Below, one piece after another: positions 17,426 to 26,289 of a DNA stretch of 59,057 nucleotides. Each line of letters opens with the position of its first letter. Position 1 is the first letter of the stretch. The translations under genes were made by a program, and so were the position numbers. The stretch is from an uncultured Bacteroidales bacterium (lineage in GTDB: Bacteria > Bacteroidota > Bacteroidia > Bacteroidales > Bacteroidaceae): NCBI GenBank assembly GCA_902775975.1, contig CACYOC010000013.1:1-59057 (forward strand), in the 5' to 3' direction. The notes under the pieces were generated by a model. That model worked only from the letters and a program-made list of their open reading frames with translations. It did not search any database and had not been told where the DNA came from.

Positions 17426-18742
17426 ATGAAAGAGTATTTCGCTTTTACAGGCAAGATTCCCTTCGAGGGAAAAGAGAGTAAGAACGTGATGGCATTCCAC
17501 TATTATGAGCCGGAGCGCGTAGTGATGGGCAAGAAGATGAAGGACTGGATGAAGTACGCCATGGCCTGGTGGCACACGCTGGGTGGTGCCAGTGCCGACC
17601 AGTTCGGTGGCCAGACCCGCAGCTACGAGTGGGACAAAGCCGCAGATCCTGTTCAGCGTGCCAAGGACAAGATGGATGCCGGTTTCGAGTTCATGGACAA
17701 GTTAGGCATTGAGTATTTCTGTTTCCATGATGTTGACCTCGTCGAGGAAGGTGAGACAGTTGCCGAGTATGAACGTCGTATGAAGGAAATCACCGACTAT
17801 GCCTTGGAGAAGATGAAGCAGTATCCCAACATCAAGAACCTGTGGGGAACTGCCAATGTATTCGGCAACAAGCGCTATATGAACGGTGCCTCTACCAACC
17901 CCGACTTTGACGTTGTGGCCCGTGCCATCGTACAGATTAAGAATGCCATTGACGCTACCATCAAGCTGGGTGGTCAGAACTACGTCTTCTGGGGTGGCCG
18001 TGAGGGCTATATGAGTCTGCTGAATACCGACCAGAAGCGCGAGAAGGAACACATGGCAACGATGCTGACCATGGCTCGTGACTATGCCCGCAGCAAGGGC
18101 TTCAAGGGTAACTTCCTCATTGAGCCGAAGCCTATGGAGCCTTCGAAGCACCAGTACGATGTAGATACAGAGACCGTTATCGGCTTCCTGAAAGCCCACG
18201 GTCTTGACAAGGACTTCAAGGTAAACATTGAGGTGAACCATGCCACACTGGCAGGCCACACCTTCGAGCATGAACTGGCTTGTGCTGTTGATGCCGGTAT
18301 GCTGGGCAGCATCGATGCCAACCGTGGCGATGCTCAGAACGGTTGGGATACCGACCAGTTCCCCATTGACAACTATGAGCTGACACAGGCCATGCTGGAG
18401 ATTATCCGTGGTGGCGGTCTGGGTTTGGGCGGTACCAACTTCGACGCTAAGATTCGCCGCAACTCTACCGATTTGGAAGACCTCTTCATTGCTCATATCA
18501 GTGGTATGGATGCGATGGCTCGTGCCTTGCTGAATGCTGCTGACATTCTGGAGCACAGCGAGTTGCCGAAGATGAAGAAGGAGCGTTATGCTTCGTTCGA
18601 CAAGGGCATTGGCAAGGACTTCGAGGACGGCAAGCTGACCTTCGAGCAGGCTTACGAGTACGGCAAGAAAGTCGAGGAGCCCAAGCAGACCAGTGGTAAG
18701 CAGGAGAAGTATGAGACCATTGTGGCCCTCTATGCTAAATAA
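17426..18742 (+). CDS. xylA: Xylose isomerase (class II)
   Basis: A 438-residue TIM-barrel isomerase converting D-xylose to D-xylulose. Visible active-site features are the catalytic His101 and Asp104 in FCFHDVDL, the LIEPKPMEPSKHQYD metal site, the ANRGDAQNGWDTDQFP loop and GGTNFDAKIRR. The length is typical of class II enzymes. It acts one step before xylulokinase. A strong intrinsic terminator follows 19 bp after the stop codon, so xylBA is a complete transcription unit. The start ATG directly follows a heptad array. Confidence 0.98.
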   Translation: MKEYFAFTGKIPFEGKESKNVMAFHYYEPERVVMGKKMKDWMKYAMAWWHTLGGASADQFGGQTRSYEWDKAADPVQRAKDKMDAGFEFMDKLGIEYFCFHDVDLVEEGETVAEYERRMKEITDYALEKMKQYPNIKNLWGTANVFGNKRYMNGASTNPDFDVVARAIVQIKNAIDATIKLGGQNYVFWGGREGYMSLLNTDQKREKEHMATMLTMARDYARSKGFKGNFLIEPKPMEPSKHQYDVDTETVIGFLKAHGLDKDFKVNIEVNHATLAGHTFEHELACAVDAGMLGSIDANRGDAQNGWDTDQFPIDNYELTQAMLEIIRGGGLGLGGTNFDAKIRRNSTDLEDLFIAHISGMDAMARALLNAADILEHSELPKMKKERYASFDKGIGKDFEDGKLTFEQAYEYGKKVEEPKQTSGKQEKYETIVALYAK

Positions 18743-18761
18743 TAAATATCTGATAATAACG

Positions 18762-18798
18762 ACATCGGCATGGTCATGCGACCATGCCGATGTTTTTT
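18762..18798 (+). terminator. Intrinsic terminator of xylBA
   Basis: A perfect 13-bp stem (ACATCGGCATGGT with ACCATGCCGATGT) around a 6-nt loop is followed by TTTTT. It lies between the convergent xylA and buk genes. Confidence 0.92.
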
Positions 18799-18823
18799 CT
18801 TTTCCGCTTTCAAGATTAAGACA

Positions 18824-19891
18824 TTAGTCGTAGATCTTCGCTTCACGTTTTCCTTGCAGTACGGCGAGGGCATTGAGGGCGAGGGCTTCCATCTCGTCTT
18901 CACCGGGGAAGGTATAGACGGGTGCAAGAAAACCAATACGGCGGCGTAACTCATTGACGATATATTCCGAACGGGCCATGCCACCTGTCAGCAGAATGGC
19001 ATCAACTTGTCCACACAGCACGGCACTTTCTGCAGCAATATTCTTCGCTACATGATAGAGCATGGCATCTACGATGAGTTGGGCATGCTGGTCTCCCTGT
19101 TGGATGCGTTCCAGGATTTCTCGCATGTCGTTAGTGCCCAAATGGGCATTCAGTCCGGCTTTTCCGGCTATGCGCTTGAGAAGTTGTTTCTCGTTGTATT
19201 TACCGCTGAAACAAAGACGGATGAGGTCTGCGGCAGGAAGACTGCCTGCACGCTCCGGTGAGAAAGGACCTTCACCATCCAAAGCATTGTTGGCATCAAT
19301 AGCTCTTCCGTGTTCATGGGCAGCAATGCTGATGCCGCCGCCTAAATGGCAGATGATGAGGTTCAAGTCTTCGTATTCCTTACCGATGCCTCGGGCATAG
19401 CGACGGGCTATGGCACGCTGGTTCAAGGCATGCCAGATACAGATACGGGGCATCAGAGGACTGCCGCTGATGCGTGCCAAGGGTGACAGTTCATCAACGA
19501 CTCCCGGATCGGCAATGAAAGAACGGCAGCCGGGAATGCTGGCGGCTATCTCATAGGCTATCAGACAACCTAAGTTGCAGGCATGGTTATGCATGACACA
19601 ACCATGCAGTGTGTCGTCCAGCATCTGCTGGTTGATTTCATAGACACCACCTGCAATAGGCTTTACCAGTCCACCGCGACCGATGACAGCATCAAACTGT
19701 ACAGGAATATCCGCCATGTGTAACTCGTTGAGAACCAGTTGACGACGGAAATCCTGCTGCTCGGTGACATCACCGAAAAGTGCCAGCTCTTCAGCACTGT
19801 GAGTAATGCTTCGCAACAAGATAGGCTTCTCGTCTTCATAGACGGCCATCTTGGTGGAGGTAGAGCCTGGATTGATAACTAATATCTTCAT
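18824..19891 (-). CDS. buk: Butyrate kinase
   Basis: A 355-residue acetokinase-family enzyme. N-terminal ILVINPGSTSTKMAVYEDE is the phosphate-binding signature, with VIGRGGLVKPI, HLGGGISIAAHEHGRAIDANNALDGEGPF and LLTGGMARSEYI following in the order typical of butyrate kinases. It converts butyryl phosphate (or a branched-chain acyl phosphate) and ADP to the acid and ATP. It overlaps ptb by 4 bp (ATGA), so the pair is translationally coupled. Whether butyrate, isobutyrate or propionate is the physiological acid cannot be told here. Confidence 0.93.
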   Translation of the reverse strand: MKILVINPGSTSTKMAVYEDEKPILLRSITHSAEELALFGDVTEQQDFRRQLVLNELHMADIPVQFDAVIGRGGLVKPIAGGVYEINQQMLDDTLHGCVMHNHACNLGCLIAYEIAASIPGCRSFIADPGVVDELSPLARISGSPLMPRICIWHALNQRAIARRYARGIGKEYEDLNLIICHLGGGISIAAHEHGRAIDANNALDGEGPFSPERAGSLPAADLIRLCFSGKYNEKQLLKRIAGKAGLNAHLGTNDMREILERIQQGDQHAQLIVDAMLYHVAKNIAAESAVLCGQVDAILLTGGMARSEYIVNELRRRIGFLAPVYTFPGEDEMEALALNALAVLQGKREAKIYD

Positions 19892-20727
19892 AGACTTGCT
19901 ATTGCTAAAAGGATGCTGTTGTATTTAGCCTCTGCATCGTCGCCTCGTGAAGGAACGATGACTGGGCACTGTGTGCCGCAAAGCATGCCGGCGGTCTTGG
20001 CATGAGCAAAGAAGGTCAGTGATTTATAAAAGGTGTTGCCGGCTTCAATGTCGGGCATCACCAAGACGTCAGCTTCGCCCTGCAGTGGAGATGTCATGCC
20101 TTTGGCTGCCAAAGCGTGAGCAGAACAAGCACACTTGACGTCCATCGGACCATCTATGATACAGGTCCCGAAGTCGCCAGCAACAGCCCTCTGCTTGATT
20201 TCTGCATAGCCATCGACAAAGGGGAACTGTTTTCCGCCATGCTCGGCACAGTGAATAAGTGCTATTTTAGGATTGTCGATGCCTAATCGGTGACAGATGA
20301 GTGAGGCATAGCGTACTTGTTCGATGCGCTGTTCATGGGTCGGGTAGGGGATGACAGCTGCATCGGTAAAGAACAGCAACTTCGGATAGCCGGGAATCTC
20401 GGCAGCAGCCAGATGCGTCAGCACCTTACCAGCAGGTAGCAAGCCGCTTTCCTTGTTTAGTACGGCCCTCAACAATTGATCTGTTCCGATGAGCCCTTTC
20501 ATCAGCACGTCAGCTTTCCCCTCACGCACCATTGCTACGGCTTCGGCAGCCGCTGTCTCAGGACAGTCGTTGTTGATAGCGATGACTTGTGCCAGTTTCT
20601 CGTTTTGTAACTTCAGAAGGGCCGCCTTTGAGGCTTCGTCGTCAGGATTGACGACAACGATGCGGAACGGCTTGGCTAATGTCTTTACTCTGTCTCTCAG
20701 TGCATCGAAAGATTGGAAGGCTTTCAT
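19888..20727 (-). CDS. ptb: Phosphate butyryltransferase
   Basis: A 279-residue phosphate acyltransferase, exchanging CoA for phosphate on butyryl-CoA or related acyl-CoAs. Supporting segments are GKADVLMKGLIGTDQLLRAVL, FFTDAAVIPYP, FGTCIIDGPMDVKCACS and VLVMPDIEAGNTFYKSL, which match the PTA/PTB fold. It works directly before butyrate kinase in an ATP-yielding step. The alternative is a phosphate acetyltransferase, but the buk neighbour favours PTB. It lies 39 bp downstream of manC on the same strand. Confidence 0.92.
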   Translation of the reverse strand: MKAFQSFDALRDRVKTLAKPFRIVVVNPDDEASKAALLKLQNEKLAQVIAINNDCPETAAAEAVAMVREGKADVLMKGLIGTDQLLRAVLNKESGLLPAGKVLTHLAAAEIPGYPKLLFFTDAAVIPYPTHEQRIEQVRYASLICHRLGIDNPKIALIHCAEHGGKQFPFVDGYAEIKQRAVAGDFGTCIIDGPMDVKCACSAHALAAKGMTSPLQGEADVLVMPDIEAGNTFYKSLTFFAHAKTAGMLCGTQCPVIVPSRGDDAEAKYNSILLAIASL

Positions 20728-20766
20728 AGATTAGGTTTTAATTATTGGTGGAGTGATAAGACGTTT

Positions 20767-21834
20767 TTATGACTGTCCGCTGAACTGCTTGATGCGTTGT
20801 TCCTCGGAGAGTTTGCAGATAAGCAATGTATTGTCGTTTTCTGCCACGATAAATCCGTCGAGTCCTTGTACGACGACTTTCTTCTCCTGTGTAGTGTGGA
20901 TAATGCAGTTGTGGGTTTCAAAGACATTGATGTCGTCTCCAATGCAGGCGTTGCCATAGAGGTCTTTCTTCGTCTGTTGCTGCAGCGAACCCCATGTGCC
21001 GAGATCGCTCCATCCGAAGTCGGCAGGACATACGAAGATTTCCTCTGCCTTCTCCATGATGCCATAGTCAACACTGATGTTTTCGCACTCGGGGAAGAGC
21101 TGGTCTATCTTCTCTTGCTCCTGTGGCGTACCATAAACCGGTAGCAGACTCTCGAAAATCTTGGCCATAGAAGGCTGATAGATGCGGAATGCGTTGACAA
21201 TCGTTGCCACGTTCCAGATGAAGATTCCGGCGTTCCAGAAATAGTTACTCTTCGCGATGTATTTCTTGGCAGTTTTTAAGTCGGGCTTTTCCCGGAAGGA
21301 ATCAACGCGGAAGATTTCTTTGTTGCGCAACGACTGAGCGGAGAGGTTGGCCTCAATGTATCCGTAACCCGTTTCGGGACGGGTAGGTTTCATACCGAGA
21401 GTGACTATGGAGTCGCTCTCGGAAGTGAACTCCAGACAGGAGCTGATGACGCGGCGGAACTCCTGAGTCTTCATGACAATATGGTCGCTGGGCGACACAA
21501 CAATGTTCGCCTTGGGATCTTTCGACTTGATGCGCCATGAAACATAGGCAATACAGGGAGCCGTATTACGGCGGCAGGGCTCACAAAGGATGTGGTCTGC
21601 CGGTATGTCGGGCAGTTGCTCGGCAACGATGGCTGCATAGTTCTTGTTGATAACGACCCAAACGTTCTCTGCTGGCACGATGGTGTCGAAGCGCTCAACG
21701 GTCAGTTGAAGTAATGACTTGCCGATGCCCAGAACGTCAATGAACTGCTTAGGCTTCTCAGGTGTACTCATGGGCCAGAAGCGGCTGCCTACACCGCCTG
21801 CCATAATGACGAGATGGTTGTTGATTTTTGCCAT
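20767..21834 (-). CDS. manC: Mannose-1-phosphate guanylyltransferase
   Basis: A 355-residue nucleotidyltransferase. The GTP-binding signature AGGVGSRFWPMSTPEKPKQF lies near residues 12-31, followed by VVSPSDHIV and ETGYGYIEAN, then FRVDSFREKPD and FFWNAGIF-like segments. It makes GDP-mannose, the precursor of GDP-fucose and mannosyl residues, and so plausibly supplies the polysaccharide locus at 1099-15659. It lacks the phosphomannose-isomerase C-terminal domain found in longer homologues. It lies 6 bp downstream of the DedA gene. Confidence 0.94.
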   Translation of the reverse strand: MAKINNHLVIMAGGVGSRFWPMSTPEKPKQFIDVLGIGKSLLQLTVERFDTIVPAENVWVVINKNYAAIVAEQLPDIPADHILCEPCRRNTAPCIAYVSWRIKSKDPKANIVVSPSDHIVMKTQEFRRVISSCLEFTSESDSIVTLGMKPTRPETGYGYIEANLSAQSLRNKEIFRVDSFREKPDLKTAKKYIAKSNYFWNAGIFIWNVATIVNAFRIYQPSMAKIFESLLPVYGTPQEQEKIDQLFPECENISVDYGIMEKAEEIFVCPADFGWSDLGTWGSLQQQTKKDLYGNACIGDDINVFETHNCIIHTTQEKKVVVQGLDGFIVAENDNTLLICKLSEEQRIKQFSGQS

Positions 21835-21840
21835 AGTTCT

Positions 21841-22461
21841 TTATTTCTTTTTAATGATTTTCTTGATGATAAAATAGGCAATAGCCAGGATGACCAATGC
21901 AACGATGGTGAGTTTGATGTACTCGGCATACTCCACTATCTTGTCGTCCAGTTGGTTTTCAGGTACGATGGCATGCAGATACCAACCCAGTGCAGCCAGA
22001 ATGGCATGCCAGACACCAGCACCTATGGTGGTGTAAAGCAGGAATTTCCAATAGTTCATTTTTGCCAGTCCTGCTGGAATGCTGATCAGGTGGCGTATGC
22101 CGGGAATGAGTCTTCCAGTCAGGGTTGCTACGATGCCGTGGTCGTCGAAGTAACGTTCACTCTTCTCTACTTTCTCCTGACTGAGCAGGCACATCTTTCC
22201 CCATTTGCTGTTAGCAAATTTATAGATGACGGGCCGCCCTACATAATAAGCAACAACGTAGTTGATGCTGGCGCCAAGGTCGGCACCGATGGTAGCAAAA
22301 AGGATGACGAGCCACACGTCAAGGTCTCCGCCGGCAGCATGATAGGCTGCTGGGGTGACGACGAACTCTGAGGGAACAGGAATAACCGTACTCTCCAGCA
22401 ACATGAGGAAGAGGATGGTTCCGTAGTTGAGGTTGCTCAGTAGTGAAGATATGATATTCAT
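21841..22461 (-). CDS. DedA family membrane protein
   Basis: A 206-residue polytopic membrane protein with the DedA/VTT (SNARE-associated) signature: FLMLLESTVIPVPSE, then GADLGASINYVVAYYVGR, and GRLIPGIRHLISIPAGLAKM, which carries the conserved arginines. Members are linked to undecaprenyl-phosphate or phospholipid translocation across the inner membrane. It ends in a Lys-rich tail. It is co-directional with manC, glnS and the TPR gene with short gaps, suggesting one long transcript. Confidence 0.93.
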   Translation of the reverse strand: MNIISSLLSNLNYGTILFLMLLESTVIPVPSEFVVTPAAYHAAGGDLDVWLVILFATIGADLGASINYVVAYYVGRPVIYKFANSKWGKMCLLSQEKVEKSERYFDDHGIVATLTGRLIPGIRHLISIPAGLAKMNYWKFLLYTTIGAGVWHAILAALGWYLHAIVPENQLDDKIVEYAEYIKLTIVALVILAIAYFIIKKIIKKK

Positions 22462-22473
22462 TTTTCTTTCGTG

Positions 22474-23916
22474 TTAATTGACAGATTTGCTATTGATAAG
22501 TTCCTTCATATATCGGTAATATTCTTTCACCTCCATTTCTTCTGGGAATAGGAAAGCCAGTATGCTTTTGGCCTCCAATGGATCCTTTTCACAAGCCAGC
22601 TTCAAATACTTCAAGAATTCATCGGACTTGTTCAGTTCATAGCAACACAGTGCCAAATAGGAATAGCCTTCGGTAAATTCAGGATGGTTCTTCCAGATAA
22701 CACTGAAGAGTTTTATGAACATATCATAGCAGGCTTGGATATAAGCGTTGTCATAGAGAGAAATGGCGATACGGAGTATCACGTAAGGGTCGCTCTCTGA
22801 ATCGGCAATGGCTTGGATAAAAGATTTCTGGGCAGCCTTGACGTTGCCGTTTCCCAGTTGCAAGTGTCCTCTGGTAACCATTACGTCAACGTGGTCACAG
22901 TCTAAATCCTTCGTCTTGTCAAGCATTTCCATGGCTTTGTCGAATTGCTTCAAGGCATTATAGCAGAAAGCCAGCTCCTGATATAGTATGGGCAGTTGCT
23001 CTGCGTCTTCCGGTGTTAAGGATAGTGCTTTCAGCAATACGTCAAGTGCTTCCTCATTACGTCCCAGATTGACCAGACAGGCCCCTGACTGAAAGAGGAT
23101 ATACGCATTGTCTGGCTCTATCTCGATGTAGCGTTGGTAGTATTTCAATGCTTCCTCAAAGTTGCTCAGATTTGCCAGGCCGTTCGCTTTGTTTGCCAGC
23201 GCTTCCGTATCTTTAGGATCTATCGCCAGAGCATATTCGCTGCTGGTGATGGCATCGTGATATTCCTCGCTCATGAGCTGGGAATTGGCCAGCGCATTCC
23301 AGTACTCCTTGCAAAAGGGATCTTTGTCTAATAACTTGTTGAGAAGTATCTGTGATTCCTTGAATTTGCCTAATCCCAGAAGCGTACGTGCCATTAATTC
23401 GTTAAAGTCTGTACTTCTATCATTACCCTTTATGCGCGACATCCATTCGTAGGCTTTGTCGCTAACTTGGTAGTCGATGAATAGGTTGGCACAGTCTTTC
23501 ACGAAATCTATGTACTCGTCAGCGGAAACAGTCTTGCCATAGTTACGCAGATATTCGTCAGCTCCCTCTATGTCACCGTTGGCAATCATTATTTCTGCCA
23601 TTAGGTAGTGGTAGTCAGGGTCATCTTTATTTTCTATGGTGTCTGCATGTTGACATGCCAGTTCAAAATTACCGGTCATCAGGGCTTCACGAGCCATGAA
23701 GACATTGGGAAGAGTGGCATTGGGATAGAGTTGTAAGGCATGCTCGACTACATTCACGGCTTTGTCGTGTTCTTCAATCATGTTGTAGTAGTCGGCAATG
23801 TCTATGAGGTCGTCGGCATCCATGAACGGATATGCTCCTGTAGTGGCAGCCGTCTCGTAGCTGTCAAGTAGTTCGCGGAAGTCTTCGCTCTCAAAATACT
23901 CCTTGTCAAATTCCAT
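22474..23916 (-). CDS. Tetratricopeptide-repeat protein
   Basis: A 480-residue protein made almost entirely of TPR-like helix pairs (for example ALANKANGLANLSNFEEALKYYQRYIEIEPDN and ALDVLLKALSLTPEDAEQL). It has no signal peptide or membrane helix, so it is expected to be a cytosolic scaffold. It lies 18 bp downstream of glnS and 12 bp upstream of the DedA gene. No enzymatic motif is visible; the partner is unknown. Confidence 0.88.
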   Translation of the reverse strand: MEFDKEYFESEDFRELLDSYETAATTGAYPFMDADDLIDIADYYNMIEEHDKAVNVVEHALQLYPNATLPNVFMAREALMTGNFELACQHADTIENKDDPDYHYLMAEIMIANGDIEGADEYLRNYGKTVSADEYIDFVKDCANLFIDYQVSDKAYEWMSRIKGNDRSTDFNELMARTLLGLGKFKESQILLNKLLDKDPFCKEYWNALANSQLMSEEYHDAITSSEYALAIDPKDTEALANKANGLANLSNFEEALKYYQRYIEIEPDNAYILFQSGACLVNLGRNEEALDVLLKALSLTPEDAEQLPILYQELAFCYNALKQFDKAMEMLDKTKDLDCDHVDVMVTRGHLQLGNGNVKAAQKSFIQAIADSESDPYVILRIAISLYDNAYIQACYDMFIKLFSVIWKNHPEFTEGYSYLALCCYELNKSDEFLKYLKLACEKDPLEAKSILAFLFPEEMEVKEYYRYMKELINSKSVN

Positions 23917-23934
23917 AATACTTGTCTCTAACTA

Positions 23935-25683
23935 TTAACTTTTCAGACCAACGGTCTTGTTAAAGATGAGGTGGTCGGGTGTGGAGTCAATGTCAAGAGT
24001 GAAATATCCGATACGCTGGAACTGCAGGAAGTCGCCAGCCTTCTTTTCCATCAGGTAAGGCTCTACATGACAATTGTCGAGAACCCGCAGAGAGTCGGGG
24101 TTGAGTAACTCGCGGAAGTCGCGTCCGTCAGCATCAACGCTCTCTACGGAGAACAGACGGTCATAGAGGCGGACTTCTGCGGGAACGGCATCCTGACAGT
24201 TCAGCCAGTGGAGCGTCTTGCCCTTGATCTTACGATCGGCACCAGGCATGCCGCTGCGAGTGTCTGGGTCATACGTGGCATAGATAGTGGTGATGTTGCC
24301 CTCTGCGTCTTTGTCGCAGGGATGCTCCTCGTCGCATTTAATGATATAGGCGTTCTTCAGACGCACCTCTTTGCCAGGTGCCAGACGCTGGAACTTCTTC
24401 TCAGCCACCTCCATGAAGTCATCGCGCTCAATCCAGAGCTCACGACCGAAAGTGATGGTATGTGTGCCGTCAGCCTCGTTTTCGGGGTTGTTGATGGCTA
24501 CCAGTTCCTCGGTTTTCCCCTCAGGATAGTTGGTGAGCACCAGTTTAACAGGATTAAGAACTGCACTGACACGACAAGCTTTCTTGTTGAGGTCTTCGCG
24601 GACGGAGGCTTCCAGCAGTGCGAAGTCGTTCAAAGCGTCAAACTTTGTGTATCCGATGGCATCGATGAAGTTGCGGACGCTTTGTGAGGAATAACCGCGG
24701 CGACGCATACCACAAACTGTCGGCATGCGGGGGTCATCCCATCCGTTGACCAAGTTCTCATCGACCAATGCCTTCAGCTTACGTTTTGACATCACGGTGT
24801 AAGTGATGTTCAGGCGGTTGAACTCTATCTGGCGGGTGCCGTCATAGGTGTCGCTGGTAATGTCGGCATTATAGTCACTCAGGTCTTCACCATTGGCTTT
24901 CTTTTCCTGGATGTACTCACGAAGCAAGTCAACGAATTTGTCGTATAATGGACGGTGAGGTACAAACTCCAGGGTACAGATAGAGTGCGTGACACCTTCA
25001 AAGTAGTCGCTCTGTCCGTGGGCAAAGTCGTACATGGGATAGCAGTGCCACTTGGTTCCTGTGCGGTGGTGAGGAATCTGGATGATGCGATAGATGATAG
25101 GATCGCGGAAGTGCATGTTGGGATTTGCCATGTCCAGTTTGGCACGCAGCACCATCGAACCTTCTACGGCTTCGGGGGTGTTCATGTGCCCAAACAGTCG
25201 CAGATTCTCCTCAATAGGACGGTCACGATAAGGACTTGGACGTCCGGGTTGTGTGGGAGTGCCCTTCTGTTCGGCTATCTGCTCTGAGGTCTGCTCGTCA
25301 ACGTAAGCCAATCCCTTCTTGATGAGCCATACGGCGAAATCCCACAGCTTCTCAAAATAGTCAGATGCGTAATAGATGTTCTTCCAATGGAAACCCAGCC
25401 ACTGAATGTCACTCATGATGTTTTCTACATACTCCGTGTTTTCCTTGGTGGGGTTCGTGTCGTCGAAGCGTAGGTTGCAAATGCCGCCAAACTCCTCAGC
25501 GACGCCGAAGTCCATGCAGATGGCTTTGGCATGTCCAATATGGATATATCCGTTGGGCTCTGGTGGGAAACGGGTCTGAATGCGACCACCGTTCTTGCCG
25601 GCCTCCAAGTCTTCTTTTACAAATTGTTCTACGAAACTAAGGCTCTTCTTTTCTTCGCCTGTCGTGATGTTCTTGTCTTCCAT
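23935..25683 (-). CDS. glnS: Glutaminyl-tRNA synthetase
   Basis: A 582-residue class I aminoacyl-tRNA synthetase. It has PPEPNGYIHIGHAKA with the HIGH motif at residues 48-51, the GlnRS/GluRS catalytic core (LRFDDTNP, IEFNRLNI) and a VMSKRKLK class I signature near residue 267, followed by the GlnRS beta-barrel anticodon-binding domain. The start is ATG at 25683 (MEDKNITTG), because a TACCTTTG promoter box at 25714-25721 lies downstream of the more distal ATG at 25716. It charges tRNA-Gln directly, so this organism need not use the transamidation route. Confidence 0.96.
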   Translation of the reverse strand: MEDKNITTGEEKKSLSFVEQFVKEDLEAGKNGGRIQTRFPPEPNGYIHIGHAKAICMDFGVAEEFGGICNLRFDDTNPTKENTEYVENIMSDIQWLGFHWKNIYYASDYFEKLWDFAVWLIKKGLAYVDEQTSEQIAEQKGTPTQPGRPSPYRDRPIEENLRLFGHMNTPEAVEGSMVLRAKLDMANPNMHFRDPIIYRIIQIPHHRTGTKWHCYPMYDFAHGQSDYFEGVTHSICTLEFVPHRPLYDKFVDLLREYIQEKKANGEDLSDYNADITSDTYDGTRQIEFNRLNITYTVMSKRKLKALVDENLVNGWDDPRMPTVCGMRRRGYSSQSVRNFIDAIGYTKFDALNDFALLEASVREDLNKKACRVSAVLNPVKLVLTNYPEGKTEELVAINNPENEADGTHTITFGRELWIERDDFMEVAEKKFQRLAPGKEVRLKNAYIIKCDEEHPCDKDAEGNITTIYATYDPDTRSGMPGADRKIKGKTLHWLNCQDAVPAEVRLYDRLFSVESVDADGRDFRELLNPDSLRVLDNCHVEPYLMEKKAGDFLQFQRIGYFTLDIDSTPDHLIFNKTVGLKS

Positions 25684-25713
25684 AAATTTAATTAATAATG
25701 TATATTTTGCATG

Positions 25714-25721
25714 CAAAGGTA
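25714..25721 (-). promoter_or_regulatory. -7 box for glnS
   Basis: TACCTTTG on the minus strand, 30 nt before the assigned glnS start codon. It sets the start choice. Divergent DNA beyond it is AT-rich. Confidence 0.65.
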
Positions 25722-26109
25722 CGAAATTTCTCTCAAAGCACCATGCAAATAAATTAGAATTTTTACCAGTAAGTTTTAGAATGTAAAGAATTGTGGATGA
25801 AAATAATGAGAGCTTCTTTACGTTGTAATGGAATAACTTGTGGTAATGTAGAATAATATAGTGGTTATTTTGACTAACTTTTTGAAGATATTAAAGGGGG
25901 GGGGAGTGTTTTGTAAAACGCATAATAATAATATATTATGTTTATGCTTTGTACTTTGCGATTCTATGTATGGAAGTTGTTGGTTGCTTCGCTCTTTTAC
26001 AACTATTGATTGTTAAGAATATTCTTAATTCTTGGTTCAAAAAGGAAATGAGCGGTAGTACCAAAAGAATAGTATTTTTTAGAACAAAGTGAAAAAAGGT
26101 TCAAAAAAA
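25722..26109. other. Gene-free interval with a poly-G tract
   Basis: No protein-coding frame of note. A run of nine G residues (25896-25904) sits in otherwise AT-rich DNA. A small AT palindrome follows near 25925-25945. The interval leads into the small RNA promoter at 26110. Confidence 0.6.
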
Positions 26110-26141
26110 TTTGGTGGATTGATATAAATCAATTACCTTTG
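26110..26141 (+). promoter_or_regulatory. Bacteroidota promoter of a small RNA
   Basis: TTTG (26110-26113), a 20-nt spacer and TACCTTTG (26134-26141) fit the consensus exactly. No coding frame follows, only a short transcript ending in a terminator. Confidence 0.75.
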
Positions 26142-26147
26142 CATCGT

Positions 26148-26233
26148 TATCCTGAATACAATCTTTTTACCTTAAAGACTAATACCTATTAGCTACAGAT
26201 GCCCTTCACTGTGAAGTGAGGGACATTTTTTTT
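26148..26233 (+). ncRNA. Candidate small RNA (about 85 nt)
   Basis: The interval from the predicted start site to a strong intrinsic terminator holds no ORF longer than a few codons, so an independent small RNA is the simplest reading. The transcript is convergent to mltG (stop at 26290), so longer read-through products would be antisense to its 3' end. I do not recognise it as tRNA, 6S or SRP RNA. An alternative is an attenuated leader whose downstream gene has been lost. Confidence 0.55.
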
Positions 26234-26235
26234 TT
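26200..26235 (+). terminator. Intrinsic terminator of the small RNA
   Basis: An 11-bp stem with one mismatch (TGCCCTTCACT against AGTGAGGGACA) closes a 4-nt loop and is followed by ten or more T residues. Confidence 0.88.
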
Positions 26236-26289
26236 GCTATTTCTTCGAAGTTTGAGGAGGTGAAAAGGACTTTGACGAAAGCGGTTGAT

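Noticed and set aside
25684-25716. Longer glnS start
   Set aside because: The TACCTTTG box at 25714-25721 would fall at the start codon, and the added residues are not family-like.
26148-26233. tRNA or 6S RNA
   Set aside because: No cloverleaf, no CCA end, and too short for 6S; only the promoter and terminator are convincing.
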